Of a stretch of 64,000 bases of DNA, positions 19,599-30,523 are shown in pieces. The stretch is from positions 3,286,001 through 3,350,000 of the forward strand of contig NZ_JAKUKA010000001.1 in the NCBI RefSeq assembly GCF_023156195.1, given 5' to 3'. Position 1 is the stretch's first letter, and every line of letters starts with the position of its first letter. Under the pieces are notes generated by a model that searched no databases, was not told the DNA's origin, and saw nothing but the letters and a program-made list of their open reading frames with translations. The DNA comes from Chitinophaga sedimenti. GTDB taxonomy: Bacteria > Bacteroidota > Bacteroidia > Chitinophagales > Chitinophagaceae. A program made the position numbers and the translations under genes.

Positions 19599-21635
19599 AT
19601 GACACCCTTTATGGTATACTTGATAAAGGTGATCGCCTGTTCCGGCATCCTGTACGGTTATTATTATGTAGCCCTGCGGAATAATAAATTCCACCAGTGG
19701 AACCGCTATTACCTGCTATTATCCACGTTGCTCTCGCTGGCCCTGCCGCTGTTGCGTATCCGGCTGCCGTTTATGGAAGAAGAATCCGCGTCTACCGTAT
19801 ATGCCTATACTTCACAACTGGTTATTCTCCGCGAAACGGTATTGCCCACGGCTAAAAAGATGGACCTGTTCGACTGGAGCAGCCTGCTGTACCTGCTGAT
19901 CCTCGCCTTTTTGCTGATCCGCATTGCCGGAGCTGCTGGAAGATCATGTCTATCGTGCGCAACAATCCCGTGCAGTATGTAAAGCCTTACTGGTTCGTGG
20001 TGTCCGAAAAGGTGATGTCGCCCTTCTCCTTCTTCCGCTACATTTTCTGGAACAGGGAAACGCGGCTGGAAAGTCCGGAGGGACAGCAAATCCTGCAACA
20101 CGAACTCGCGCATCTCACCGAAAAACACAGCATAGACAAGTTATTGCTGGAAGTGATTACGGCCTTTTGCTGGATTAACCCGTTTTTCCACTTGATGAAA
20201 CGCGAACTGGCGCTGATACATGAATTTATTGCGGACAAAAAGCCTCGGCCAATGGCCAGGTGGCCGCATACGCCCGGACCATACTGCAGATGGCGATGGG
20301 TAACGCACAGTTCACGCTGACCAATAATTTTTTCCACCCACCGATCAAAAGAAGAATTATTATGCTTACGCAATCCAAACAACCCAAGTTCAGCTATCTG
20401 CGGAGAGTGATGATCCTGCCATTGGGCGCGGTGATTTTTGCGTCCCTTTCGTTTGTGGTAGACAAAAATGATATTGCGGACCTGAAAGCCGCCCTCACCC
20501 CCGCACCTAAACCGGTTGCAGTAGCCCAGGTGCAGGAAACGCCCGTACAACCCGCCTTTTCTTCTACCGCTATGAAGAAAGTGGAAGCAGCAAAACCAAC
20601 GTTCGTTGCAGTAAACGGCGACAAGCTGGAAGGTGTAGTCAGCAGCAAAAGCGGCAAACCGGTGAAGAACGCCACCATTCTTGTTAAAGGCACGCAAAGC
20701 GGTACGATCAGCGAATCGAATGGCAGCTTTTCTCTGGACGGCCTGCCCGACAACGCTACGATCGTGGTATCTTCTATCGGGTTCGTTACCCGCGAAATTC
20801 CGCTGAAGAAAGGGACTTCGAATATATTGATACAACTGGAACGGGAGACTAAAGAAGTGGGCGAAGTAGTGGTAGTAGGTTACGGCGCCGAAGGCGACTA
20901 TGCACCTGAAGACGAGCCACAGGAGCCCGCAAAGAAAAAAGAGGTATTTACCTTTGTAGAGCAGCCACCCAAGTACCCGGGCGGTACGCAGGAACTGAAC
21001 CGCTACATGGCGCGTAACATCCGCTACCCCCACGCTGCCGTAAAGGGCAACATCACCGGTACGGTGTTCGTAACGTTCGTGGTAGACGAGCAGGGCAATA
21101 TCACCGAAGTAAATACGGTGGGTAAACCCCGCGGCGGCGGACTGGAAGAAGAAGCGATGCGCGTGGTAAAAGGTATGCCGAAGTGGGAACCGGGCAGACA
21201 AAACGGCCAGACGGTATCCGTGCAGTTTAACCTGCCGGTGAAGTTCCAGCTCCAGAAAGAAACGAAGCCCAAACAGCAAACGACTACTACAGCGGCGCCT
21301 AAACAGGACGCAAATGAAGTATACACATTTGTACAACAACCACCTAAATATCCCGGCGGCGAATCTGAACTGCACAAATACCTGTCAAAAAACATACGTT
21401 ACCCGCATGATGCTGTTGAAAAAGGCTCATCGGGCACCGTATTCGTGAGTTTCGTGGTGCAAAAGACGGCAGTCTTACCGATATTAATACAATTGGCCCA
21501 AAGAAGGGTTATGGCACGGAAGAAGAAGCCATCAGGGTCGTAAGGAGCATGGACAAGTGGAATCCGGGCCAGCAGGGCGGCAAGGATGTGGCGGTAGCAT
21601 TTAACCTGCCGATCAGGTTTACTTTACAGGATTAG
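19599..21635 (+). CDS. BlaR1-like M56 metallopeptidase with carboxypeptidase-like domain and two TonB C-terminal domains, about three frameshifts
   Basis: About 680 residues when joined across breaks near 19935, 20243 and 21465. The order is an N-terminal M56 membrane domain with several helices and zinc motif HELAH; a membrane segment (LPLGAVIFASLSFVV); a carboxypeptidase-regulatory-like beta domain (GKPVKNATILVKGT, with SusC-style VVVGYG); then two TonB C-terminal domains, each with PPKYPGG, NIRYPH and VFVxFVV. The final frame ends FNLPIRFTLQD. It follows the BlaI-type gene and should sense an envelope signal and cleave the repressor. The tandem TonB domains suggest coupling to TonB-dependent receptors, which is inference. 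Confidence 0.82.
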
Positions 21636-21659
21636 CATATATTCGTACCTTGTATACAC

Positions 21660-21688
21660 AGGCCCCCTGGACTATCCGGGGGCCTTTT
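21660..21688 (+). terminator. Terminator after the BlaR1-like gene
   Basis: GGCCCCC, 10-base loop, GGGGGCC, then TTTT. It lies 25 bases after the stop codon. Confidence 0.8.
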
Positions 21689-21692
21689 ATAT

Positions 21693-21850
21693 GGATCCTA
21701 TAAGGATCCTTGCTGAAAAGGGCGTTTTTCAACTAGCCGAAACCATAGTAAAACCAGGCATCTCCGAAGAATGAGGCCAGTCAAACACAAGCCAGTATAG
21801 ACCCTTGCCCTTTGCCTGCCCTTTAACTGCCCTTTCCCTGCCCTTTCCCT
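21693..21850. repeat. Intergenic array with 11-bp period (array A)
   Basis: The non-coding gap 21689-21914 holds two sub-arrays. GGATCCT occurs at 21693 and 21704, 11 bases apart. GCCCTTT occurs at 21807, 21818, 21829 and 21840, every interval being 11. Units are similar but not identical (linkers GCCT, AACT, CCCT). Between the two sub-arrays (21711-21800) I see nothing. No open frame of note crosses the array. A second region with the same period lies at 63324-63435. Confidence 0.75.
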
Positions 21851-21914
21851 GGTGGAAAAACGCTGACAGAAAACAGCATGGCGGCTGAAAAGAAAATCAA
21901 CCATTGGTAAAATG

Positions 21915-21938
21915 AAAAAAGCCCCGGCAACACGGGGC
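21915..21938 (-). terminator. Terminator after purM
   Basis: GCCCCGG, short loop, CGGGGC (21921-21938). Six T follow on the minus strand (21920-21915). Confidence 0.85.
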
Positions 21939-21960
21939 TCCACTTTATGCAGGGAATTAT

Positions 21961-23136
21961 TTATTCGTAGATGAACTCGCCGAACTCGCTTTTCACCGTT
22001 ACTTTTTTAGCAGGACTTTCCGTCACCCGGCCAACGATCTGCGCGTCGATATTGAAGCTTTTGGAGATCGCGATAATATCTGCCGCGACGCTTTCCGGTA
22101 CATACAGCTCCATGCGGTGGCCCATGTTAAACACACGGTACATTTCCCTCCAGCTGGTGCCGGATTGCTCTGGATAAGGCGGAACAGCGGCGGGATCGGG
22201 AACAGGTTGTCTTTGATCACATGCAGGTTATCGATGAAGTGTAATACTTTGGTTTGCGCACCACCGCTGCAATGCACCATGCCGTGCACCTGCGGACGGT
22301 GAGCTTCCAGTATTTTCTTGATCACCGGCGCATACGTGCGCGTGGGCGACAGCACCAGTTTACCGGCGTGGATATTGCCGAAACCTGGCACGTCTATGTT
22401 ATCCGTGAGGTTTTGCTGCCGCTGAACACCACTTCGGAAGGGATGCCCGGATCGAAGCTCTCGGGGAACTTCGTCGCGATGGTTTTGTTAAATACATCGT
22501 GGCGGGCAGAGGTAAGGCCGTTGGAGCCCAGCCGCCGTTATATTCTTTTTCGTAGCTGGCAATGCCGCTGGAGGAAAGTCCTACTACTACGTCACCAGCC
22601 TGAATGGTATGATTGGAAATGATGTCGGCGCGTTTCATGCGGCAGGTCACCGTAGAATCCACGATGATGGTGCGTACGAGGTCGCCCACATCCGCGGTTT
22701 CGCCGCCGGTGGAGTAAATACCGATGCCATAGGAACGAAGCTCTTCGAGGATTTCTTCGGTACCGTTAATGATGGCGGCGATCACTTCACCGGGCACGAG
22801 GTTTTTATTACGGCCAATGGTAGACGATACCAGGATGTTATCAGTAGCGCCCACGCAAAGGAGGTCGTCGGTGTTCATGATGATGGCGTCCTGCGCAATA
22901 CCCTTCCATACGCTGATATCACCGGTTTCTTTCCAGTAAATGTAGGCGAGGGAAGATTTAGTGCCTGCGCCATCGGCATGCATGATATTGCACCACTCCG
23001 GATCACCGCCGAGAATATCGGGCACGATCTTACAGAATGCTTTCGGGAATAATCCCTTATCGATATTCTTGATGGCGTTGTGCACATCTTCCTTTCCGGC
23101 TGACACACCGCGTTTGGCGTAAAGGTTCTGGTCCAC
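21961..23136 (-). CDS. purM: Phosphoribosylformylglycinamidine cyclo-ligase (AIR synthase), about three frameshifts
   Basis: About 390 codons. It makes aminoimidazole ribonucleotide from FGAM and ATP (purine pathway, step five). Diagnostic stretches are YAKRGVSAGKEDV at the start, HADGAGTKS, ISVWKGIAQDAI, STGGETADVGD and VVGLSSSGIASYE. Frames change near 22535, 22410 and 22150, and the end reads GRVTESPAKKVTV. The start is uncertain. I use the GTG at 23136 because it gives VDQNLYAKRG; an ATG at 23177 is in another frame. A TACTTTTG -7 element (23196-23189) places transcription start close by. Confidence 0.88.
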
Positions 23137-23257
23137 TTGTAGATAATTACATTTGACTGCCGCGGCCCCTTTGCCATGACAGGAACTGCAAAAGTAAAAG
23201 ATTTTAACCTTAAATCGTTTAGATTTGCACGGCATTTGACGTTACGATTAACTATTT

Positions 23258-24192
23258 ATGCAGGTTCACAGAGACTTAGAGCAACTTCCGGAATTCCGTA
23301 ATGCCGTGATCACCATCGGCACCTTCGACGGCGTACACCTGGGCCACCGCCACATCCTCCGGCAGCTGGAGCAGGCGGCCACGGCCTGTAACGGCGAAAA
23401 AGTAATTGTTACGTTCGACCCGCACCCCCGCGAAGTACTCGCACCCGAAAAGGCGCCCGTACACCTGCTGACCACACTCGACGAAAAAGTAAAGCTCCCG
23501 GCGTTACAGGGTATAGACCACCTGGTGGTAGTGCCGTTTACAAAGGAATTTTCTCAATTATCAGCTACTGAATACCTCGAAGCGTTCCTCATCAAACGAT
23601 TTAATCCGCATACAATTATTATTGGATATGATCACCGCTTCGGGCATAACCGCGAGGGGGACTGGCTTTGCTGGAAGTGGAGCAACACAAGTTCGGCTTC
23701 GAACTGCTGGAAATTCCGCAGCAGGTGGTGCATGATTTAACGGTAAGCAGCACCAAGATCCGCAATAGCTTATTAGCCGGAGAAGTGTTGCTGGCCAACG
23801 AGTTGCTGGGTTATCCCTACTTCTTGAACGGCACCGTGGTGCATGGCGATAAGATGGGGCGGCAGCTGGGCTTTCCTACTGCTAACATTGCATTACATGA
23901 TACACGGAAACTGGTACCGGCGCAGGGTGTATACGCCGTGCGGGTGGCGCTGGCATCCGGACAATGGAACGGGGCGCTGAACATCGGCTACCGGCCTACG
24001 TTTAACGGCAAAGAGCTGCGAATAGAGGTATTTATCACGGATTTTAACGAAGAGATTTACGGGCAGCCGATTACCGTGCAGTTTATCGAATACCTGCGGG
24101 CCGATATGAAGTTTGACAACATCGACGACCTGGTAAAACAGATGCACCATGATACGGCCAGGGCACGGGAAATACTTAAGCCCGCGCCATGA
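23258..24192 (+). CDS. ribF: Bifunctional riboflavin kinase/FAD synthetase, one frameshift
   Basis: About 311 residues. The N-terminal FMN adenylyltransferase has GTFDGVHLGHRHIL (HxGH-type site) and IIIGYDHRFGHN. The C-terminal riboflavin kinase has GDKMGRQLGFPTANI and the catalytic region VYAVRV...NIGYRPTFNG. One base is missing near 23660 (RFGHNREGDFALLE is restored). It converts riboflavin to FMN and FAD. It is divergent from purM, with TAGATTTG at 23220-23227 as the likely -7 element. The last 17 bases overlap the convergent holA. Confidence 0.94.
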
Positions 24193-25176
24193 TGCGGAAC
24201 AACAGCTCCTTCAGCAACTCCGCATCCTCTACCCCACTGTCACCAATACCAATACTGCGCAGGTTGTACTGCTGCAGTAACAAGATGGCCCTTTCGGTAT
24301 CGGCCGCGCCATATTTGGTGGCCGCCGCTATATAATCTTTTACAAAGAAAGGATGTACGCCCAGCGCGGAAGCTATTTCCTTCTCCCCTCCTTTAATACC
24401 GAATACCAGGTTGATTTTTGCGAAGTAGTTATACAATGCCGGGATGGTCATTTGTATAGGCGATGCCTTGGGATTGGCACCGAAGTACTTTACGATGCGC
24501 ATAACCTTGGCCATATCTTTCACGCCTACAGCGTTCTGCAGCTCAAACACATTATACTCCTTGCTGATGCCTACATACTTTTCGATATCCGATTCGTCAA
24601 TTTTCTTTTGGGCAGGCAGGTTTACCAGCAGTTTATCTATTTCATTGGCAATGCGGGAAAGATCGTTGCCAATATGATCTACCAGCAGGATGCATGCCTT
24701 TTGGGTGATAGACAGCCCCTTGCCGTGTACGAAGGCTTCTACCCAGGCAGGCAGCTGGTTATCGTACATTTTTTTGGTAGATAACATGACGCCTTTCTCC
24801 TTGATCAGTTTGGCCATTTTAGAGCGCCCGTCGATTTTTCCCTGCTTATGCGCCACCACGAAAATGGTGGACTCCAGCGGCTGATCGATATAGGGCTCCA
24901 GTTTCAGGAGGTCGCGCATGGCCTGCGCCTCTTTGAGGATCACCACCTGTTTTTCGGCGAACATGGGATAACGGCGGCAGTTGTTGATGACAGTCGCCCA
25001 GTCGGTATCCTTACCGTATAATACAGTAAGGTTGAAACCGCGTTCGCCTTCGTCGAGCAAATGATGCTCGGCATAGTTCACCACCTGGTCTATAAAAACT
25101 CCTCTTCTCCTTCCAGCCAGTAGAGCGGACGGAATTTCTTCTGTTTCCAATCTTTTATAATATCCTGGTATTCCAT
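24176..25176 (-). CDS. holA: DNA polymerase III delta subunit, one frameshift
   Basis: About 333 residues from the ATG at 25176 (MEYQDIIKDWKQ then KFRPLYWLEGEEEFFIDQVV). One T is missing from the T5 run near 25097 and restores the HolA start, where the motif LEGEE..F.ID is typical. The C-terminal parts (HIGNDLSRIANEIDKLL, VGVKDMAKVM) match the AAA+-like and collar domains. Delta opens the sliding clamp within the clamp loader. It follows the exonuclease gene by 3 bases. Confidence 0.92.
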
Positions 25177-25179
25177 GCT

Positions 25180-25908
25180 TTAATATTTTACGAAGTCTAC
25201 TTCTTCTTCTTTTAAGATAGGCAGACCTTTAAATTTGAGTATGAGCTGGGCTACGGTGAGCACATCCTTCTGGCAGTAAGCAGCGATGCGGGGCAGGTTT
25301 TGTTCCTGCCAGTATACCTGCGCCACCATGCTGCCGTCGATATCATCTTTCGGCGTAGGTATGCCCATAACGGCGGCCAGTAGCTTCAGGGACGTATAAT
25401 TCCTGAAGTCGCCGAAGCGCCAGATCTGCATCGTATCTATCACCGGCTGCTCCCATGGTTTGAAGTTATTGACCTGTAAGGGAATAGGCAGGTTAAGCCC
25501 TTTGATCATGGCGCGGCGGCAAATATAGGGAATATCAAATTCCTTTATATTATGCCCACATAACAGAATTCTTTGATATTTTGCATAAAGTTTATTTATC
25601 AATTCTAAGAATTCTGTTAGTACAACTGTTTCATCATCATTAAAAAACGACTTGATACGAAGGTGATAAGATCCATTTTCGATATAGAAAAGGCCGACGG
25701 AAATACAAACGATTTTACCGAATTCGGCATAGATTCCTGCCCTGTCAGCAAAGGTTTCAGGCCCATTAACCGAATCTGGCAAAGTTTTTGTAATCTTCTC
25801 ACTCCAGAGCGCTTTCATCTCTTCCGGGAGGTGATCATAATCGGCCTCCAAAGGCACGGTTTCTATATCAAGCAGTAACAATTGATCGAGGGCGACGTTT
25901 TGAAGCAC
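25180..25908 (-). CDS. Predicted 3'-5' exonuclease, DEDDy (DNA_pol_B_exo2) family
   Basis: 242 residues with a GTG start at 25908; no in-frame ATG is available upstream. The three Exo motifs are visible: DIET (D14, E16), GHNIKEFDIP, and YCQKDVLTVAQL (YxxxD). This is the stand-alone exonuclease family related to the proofreading domain of family B polymerases. Its specific role is unknown. The 3-base gap to holA suggests cotranscription with a replication gene, consistent with a part in DNA maintenance. Confidence 0.85.
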   Translation of the reverse strand: MLQNVALDQLLLLDIETVPLEADYDHLPEEMKALWSEKITKTLPDSVNGPETFADRAGIYAEFGKIVCISVGLFYIENGSYHLRIKSFFNDDETVVLTEFLELINKLYAKYQRILLCGHNIKEFDIPYICRRAMIKGLNLPIPLQVNNFKPWEQPVIDTMQIWRFGDFRNYTSLKLLAAVMGIPTPKDDIDGSMVAQVYWQEQNLPRIAAYCQKDVLTVAQLILKFKGLPILKEEEVDFVKY

Positions 25909-26003
25909 GATAGGAAGCGTTTAAAAATGACCAGTTAAATCTGAGTCACAAAAATCAAGAAAATTTTACCCATATAACAATCAAAAATAAAAACGACAAC
26001 ACT

Positions 26004-26972
26004 ATGGCGGAAAACACCTTTAATACCGGTACGCCTAATCCGACCGGACCTGAAAAACCTAAGAGCAACAGTAAAAACGGCATCATTTATGGCGTATTGA
26101 TCGCCGCGTTGGTAGGCACATGGGGATACATGTGGTATGCTAACAATAAAAGCCGTGAAGTGCTGGCGCAGAAAGACGTAGCATACGACTCCGTTTCTAC
26201 TGCCCGCAACGAACTGCAACAGGAATTTGAGGCCACCAATGCGCGCCTCGACGACCTGGTAACAGAAAACAGCCGCATGGACAGCCTGGTGAAAACCAAG
26301 GATAAAGAACTGTCTGACATGAAAGCGCGCATCTCCTCCATCCTCTCTAACAAAAACGCTACCCAGGCCGAACTGGCGGAAGCCCGCAGGCTCATCGAAC
26401 AGCTGAAATCCAGCGTTGAAAACTACAAAGCGACCATTGAAAGACTGGAAGGTGAGAAGATCGTGATCACCGGCGAAAGAGATTATGCACGTAAAGAAAG
26501 AGACTCCGTAGGCATCATTAAAGATAGCCTGAACCGTAAGGTGGACCTGGGTTCTGTACTGCATGCCTCCAACATCAAACTCCTGCCTATCAACCTGAAA
26601 AAGAACGGCAAGGAAGTAGAAACTTCCAAAGCCAAACGTGCAGATATGATGCGCGTTTCTTTCGACCTGGATGATAACCGCATTGCGCCCAGCGGCACCA
26701 AAGAAATTTACGTTGCCATCACTGCCCCCGACGGTTCTCCGCTGGCAGTGGAAGCACTGGGCTCCGGTCGTTTCACGCTGGAAGATGGTACCGAAAAACT
26801 GTACACGGTGAAGAAAAGCGTGTCGTACACCACCGGTGAAAAACAGCTGGTATCCATGGACTGGAAACAAAACTCCGACTTCAAAATAGGTGACTACGCG
26901 GTAGAAATTTACCACGACGGTTACAAAATCGGTTCCGGTAAAGTGACGCTGAAAAAAGGCGGCATTTTCTAG
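26004..26972 (+). CDS. Membrane-anchored coiled-coil protein with C-terminal beta domain
   Basis: 322 residues. A Pro/Asn-rich cytosolic N-terminus (about 25 residues) is followed by one membrane helix (IIYGVLIAALVGTWGYMWY), then a long charged coiled coil (about residues 48-175, heptad Leu pattern) and a beta-rich C-terminal domain rich in Lys and Asp. There are no cysteines and no enzyme motif. The layout resembles envelope scaffold proteins of Bacteroidota that are conserved but unnamed. A hairpin terminator follows. Confidence 0.65.
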   Translation: MAENTFNTGTPNPTGPEKPKSNSKNGIIYGVLIAALVGTWGYMWYANNKSREVLAQKDVAYDSVSTARNELQQEFEATNARLDDLVTENSRMDSLVKTKDKELSDMKARISSILSNKNATQAELAEARRLIEQLKSSVENYKATIERLEGEKIVITGERDYARKERDSVGIIKDSLNRKVDLGSVLHASNIKLLPINLKKNGKEVETSKAKRADMMRVSFDLDDNRIAPSGTKEIYVAITAPDGSPLAVEALGSGRFTLEDGTEKLYTVKKSVSYTTGEKQLVSMDWKQNSDFKIGDYAVEIYHDGYKIGSGKVTLKKGGIF

Positions 26973-26997
26973 ATAAGAAATTTAATCCGGCAAGCAA

Positions 26998-27030
26998 AAA
27001 CAGGCTATTGCATCTTGCGATAGCCTGTTT
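26998..27030 (+). terminator. Terminator after the coiled-coil gene
   Basis: AAACAGGCTATTG, 5-base loop, TGCGATAGCCTGTTT, with T-rich sequence after it. One G-T pair in the stem. Confidence 0.75.
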
Positions 27031-27328
27031 TATTTCCGCCCGTGTAGTTTTTATCCACAGCCCACATTCCTGAAGGCAGCGACCAATCCCTTATCCCATC
27101 TACATTTACCTGCACAACCTTATCATGATGCCCTGTTAATAAAAAGTTATTCGAATAAATTTACATATGAAATAAATAAAAAATGTTAATCTTTGTTCCG
27201 GATTCAGGAATTAACCTATGCTACTTTCACTAACCCGGTCATTGGAAAGCGTTTACCGGCCATTAAAATAAGCACGACCTGATACAACAATTTGTTTGCT
27301 AAGTGTTCCTGTAAAGTATTTTAACCGT
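27031..27328. other. Intergenic stretch, no gene recognised
   Basis: About 300 bases, AT-rich towards its middle (27125-27195). I find no coding frame with family features, no RNA gene and no repeat. It should contain the promoter of the response regulator, but no full TTTG/TAnnTTTG pair is evident. Confidence 0.5.
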
Positions 27329-27721
27329 ATGAATAATGCGCCTAAGCGTGTGTATGTGATTGATGACGATGAGGTGTTTCACTTTATCGTAAAAAAGATG
27401 TTCGGATTGCAAGGCTGGGACGTGGCCATTACTTCTTTTTTATGCGCGGAAGAAGCGATAGAGGAGTTGAATGGTGCGCCGGCAGAGTTACCCAGGCTTA
27501 TCTTGCTGGATATGAACATGCAACGCATGAATGGATGGGATTTTATTGAGGCTTACCGTGAGCTGCAGCCCGAGCTGCGCGAACAGGTACCGATTATCAT
27601 GTGCTCGTCCTCTTTGAACATAGCGGATATGGAAAAGGTGCGCAAAACACCGGAACTGAATGCTTACATCACCAAACCGCTGGATCATTCCAAACTAAAG
27701 CTGATAGAATCGTACTTATAA
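27329..27721 (+). CDS. Single-domain response regulator (CheY-like receiver)
   Basis: 130 residues from the ATG at 27329. Receiver landmarks are the acidic pocket DDD at 12-14, phospho-acceptor Asp61 in LILLDMNM, a Ser at position 93 in place of the usual Thr/Ser switch residue, and Lys116 in ITKPLD. There is no output domain, so it must act through partner proteins or as part of a phosphorelay. No histidine kinase lies in the window, so the partner is an orphan elsewhere. A strong bidirectional terminator follows. Confidence 0.88.
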   Translation: MNNAPKRVYVIDDDEVFHFIVKKMFGLQGWDVAITSFLCAEEAIEELNGAPAELPRLILLDMNMQRMNGWDFIEAYRELQPELREQVPIIMCSSSLNIADMEKVRKTPELNAYITKPLDHSKLKLIESYL

Positions 27722-27725
27722 CGAC

Positions 27726-27763
27726 AAATGAAAAAGGAGCCTTTTACAGCTCCTTTTTCATTT
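27726..27763. terminator. Bidirectional terminator between response regulator and ABC-F gene
   Basis: AAATGAAAAAGGAGC, 8-base loop, GCTCCTTTTTCATTT: a perfect inverted repeat with A and T flanks, shared by converging genes. Confidence 0.9.
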
Positions 27764-27787
27764 GTTATGCTTGCCTTGTTATTGTCG

Positions 27788-29484
<1,697 letters not shown>

Positions 29485-29545
29485 TAGTTGGCGCATCAAA
29501 TACATTCCTTAAAATAGTAATACCTAATACCAAGACTGATGGTCA

Positions 29546-30367
29546 TTACCAGGCCTGCTGGGGCGCCAGTTTAGTACTAACCGGCGCTTTCATGCCATTG
29601 GCCAGCAGCGCCTGTTGTATTTTCTGGTGAATATCGTAATAAACGGGCCAGTAATCTTCCATATCCACGAACGGCCGTACAAATATGTTCATGAAGTCCC
29701 CGTCGAAATCGATAATCGATACCTCCGGCGGAGGATCGTTTTTGATGCGTTTATCCTGTTCCAGGGTAGTTTTGATGATGTCCCGCACCCGGGTAAAGTT
29801 GTCGTTCGCCGACATTTTAACAACTACATCGATGCGGAGGTGGCCGCTACGGCTGGAGTTGATAATGGTGCCATTAGACACGGCCCCGTTGGGCAGGATC
29901 GCCACTTTACCGTCGCCAGTGGTCAGAATGGTGCTGAATATCTGGATTTCCTTCACAATGCCCGTAATGCCCTGTATAGTGACCAGGTCGCCCACTTTAA
30001 ACGGCTTGAACAGTAATATCAGTACGCCCCCGGCCAGGTTCGCCAGGCTGCCCTGTAAGGCCAGACCAATAGCCAGGCCGGCGGCAGCGATTACCGCGGC
30101 GAACGTAGTGGTTTGAAAGCCGAGCATACCGGCCACGGATATGATCAATAAAATCTTTAAACCGATGCTGACCACACTTTTGAGGAAGGTTTGCAGGGAA
30201 TTATGCGTATCCCTGCGCGTCATCATGCGGGTCATGATACGATCGAGCCAGCGGATGATCAAAAAGCCTAGTACCAATACTATAATTGCCCCTATCAATG
30301 TGGGAGCGAATCTGCCTGCCCATGCCAAGAGGTTATTCCAGAAAGTTTCTACGTTGACGAAATTCAT
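29546..30367 (-). CDS. mscS: Small-conductance mechanosensitive channel (MscS family)
   Basis: 273 residues from the ATG at 30367. Three membrane helices, the third being the pore helix with the Ala/Gly packing pattern (AAAGLAIGLALQGSLANLAGG at about 94-114). Next come the beta domain (FKVGDLVTIQGITGIVKEI, LPNGAVSNGTIINSS) and the C-terminal alpha/beta vestibule. Length and topology equal E. coli MscS. The channel opens on hypo-osmotic shock to release solutes. It stands alone. Confidence 0.93.
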   Translation of the reverse strand: MNFVNVETFWNNLLAWAGRFAPTLIGAIIVLVLGFLIIRWLDRIMTRMMTRRDTHNSLQTFLKSVVSIGLKILLIISVAGMLGFQTTTFAAVIAAAGLAIGLALQGSLANLAGGVLILLFKPFKVGDLVTIQGITGIVKEIQIFSTILTTGDGKVAILPNGAVSNGTIINSSRSGHLRIDVVVKMSANDNFTRVRDIIKTTLEQDKRIKNDPPPEVSIIDFDGDFMNIFVRPFVDMEDYWPVYYDIHQKIQQALLANGMKAPVSTKLAPQQAW

Positions 30368-30473
30368 ATGCCTGATTTGGTTAGCCGCGTAGAAGGGAAC
30401 AAAGGGCGTGCCGGTGGGAATTACCTGTGAAGGGCGGGCTGAACGGTGGTGATTTCTCCGCAGGCGGGGAACA

Positions 30474-30503
30474 TGAAAGCCACTGTGCGGGACAGTGGCT
30501 TCC
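30474..30503 (-). terminator. Hairpin after the prolyl oligopeptidase gene
   Basis: GAAAGCCACTGT, 4-5 base loop, ACAGTGGCTTCC. It lies 20 bases after the stop on the minus strand, with only a short T tract, so it is a weaker intrinsic terminator. Confidence 0.5.
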
Positions 30504-30523
30504 ATTTATTTTTTGTGATGTAA

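Noticed and set aside
20038..21375. Long open frame on the minus strand (445 codons)
   Set aside because: It lies wholly antisense to the BlaR1-like gene, whose domains are clear. Composition is Arg/Phe/His-rich as expected for a shadow frame.
19230..21635. BlaI-BlaR1 pair as a beta-lactam resistance unit
   Set aside because: No beta-lactamase or penicillin-binding sensor domain is present; the sensor carries TonB domains instead.
25935..26915. Long minus-strand open frame of 326 codons
   Set aside because: Antisense to the coiled-coil membrane protein; Phe/Gly/His-rich with no domain. The plus-strand frame has a proper membrane helix and heptads.
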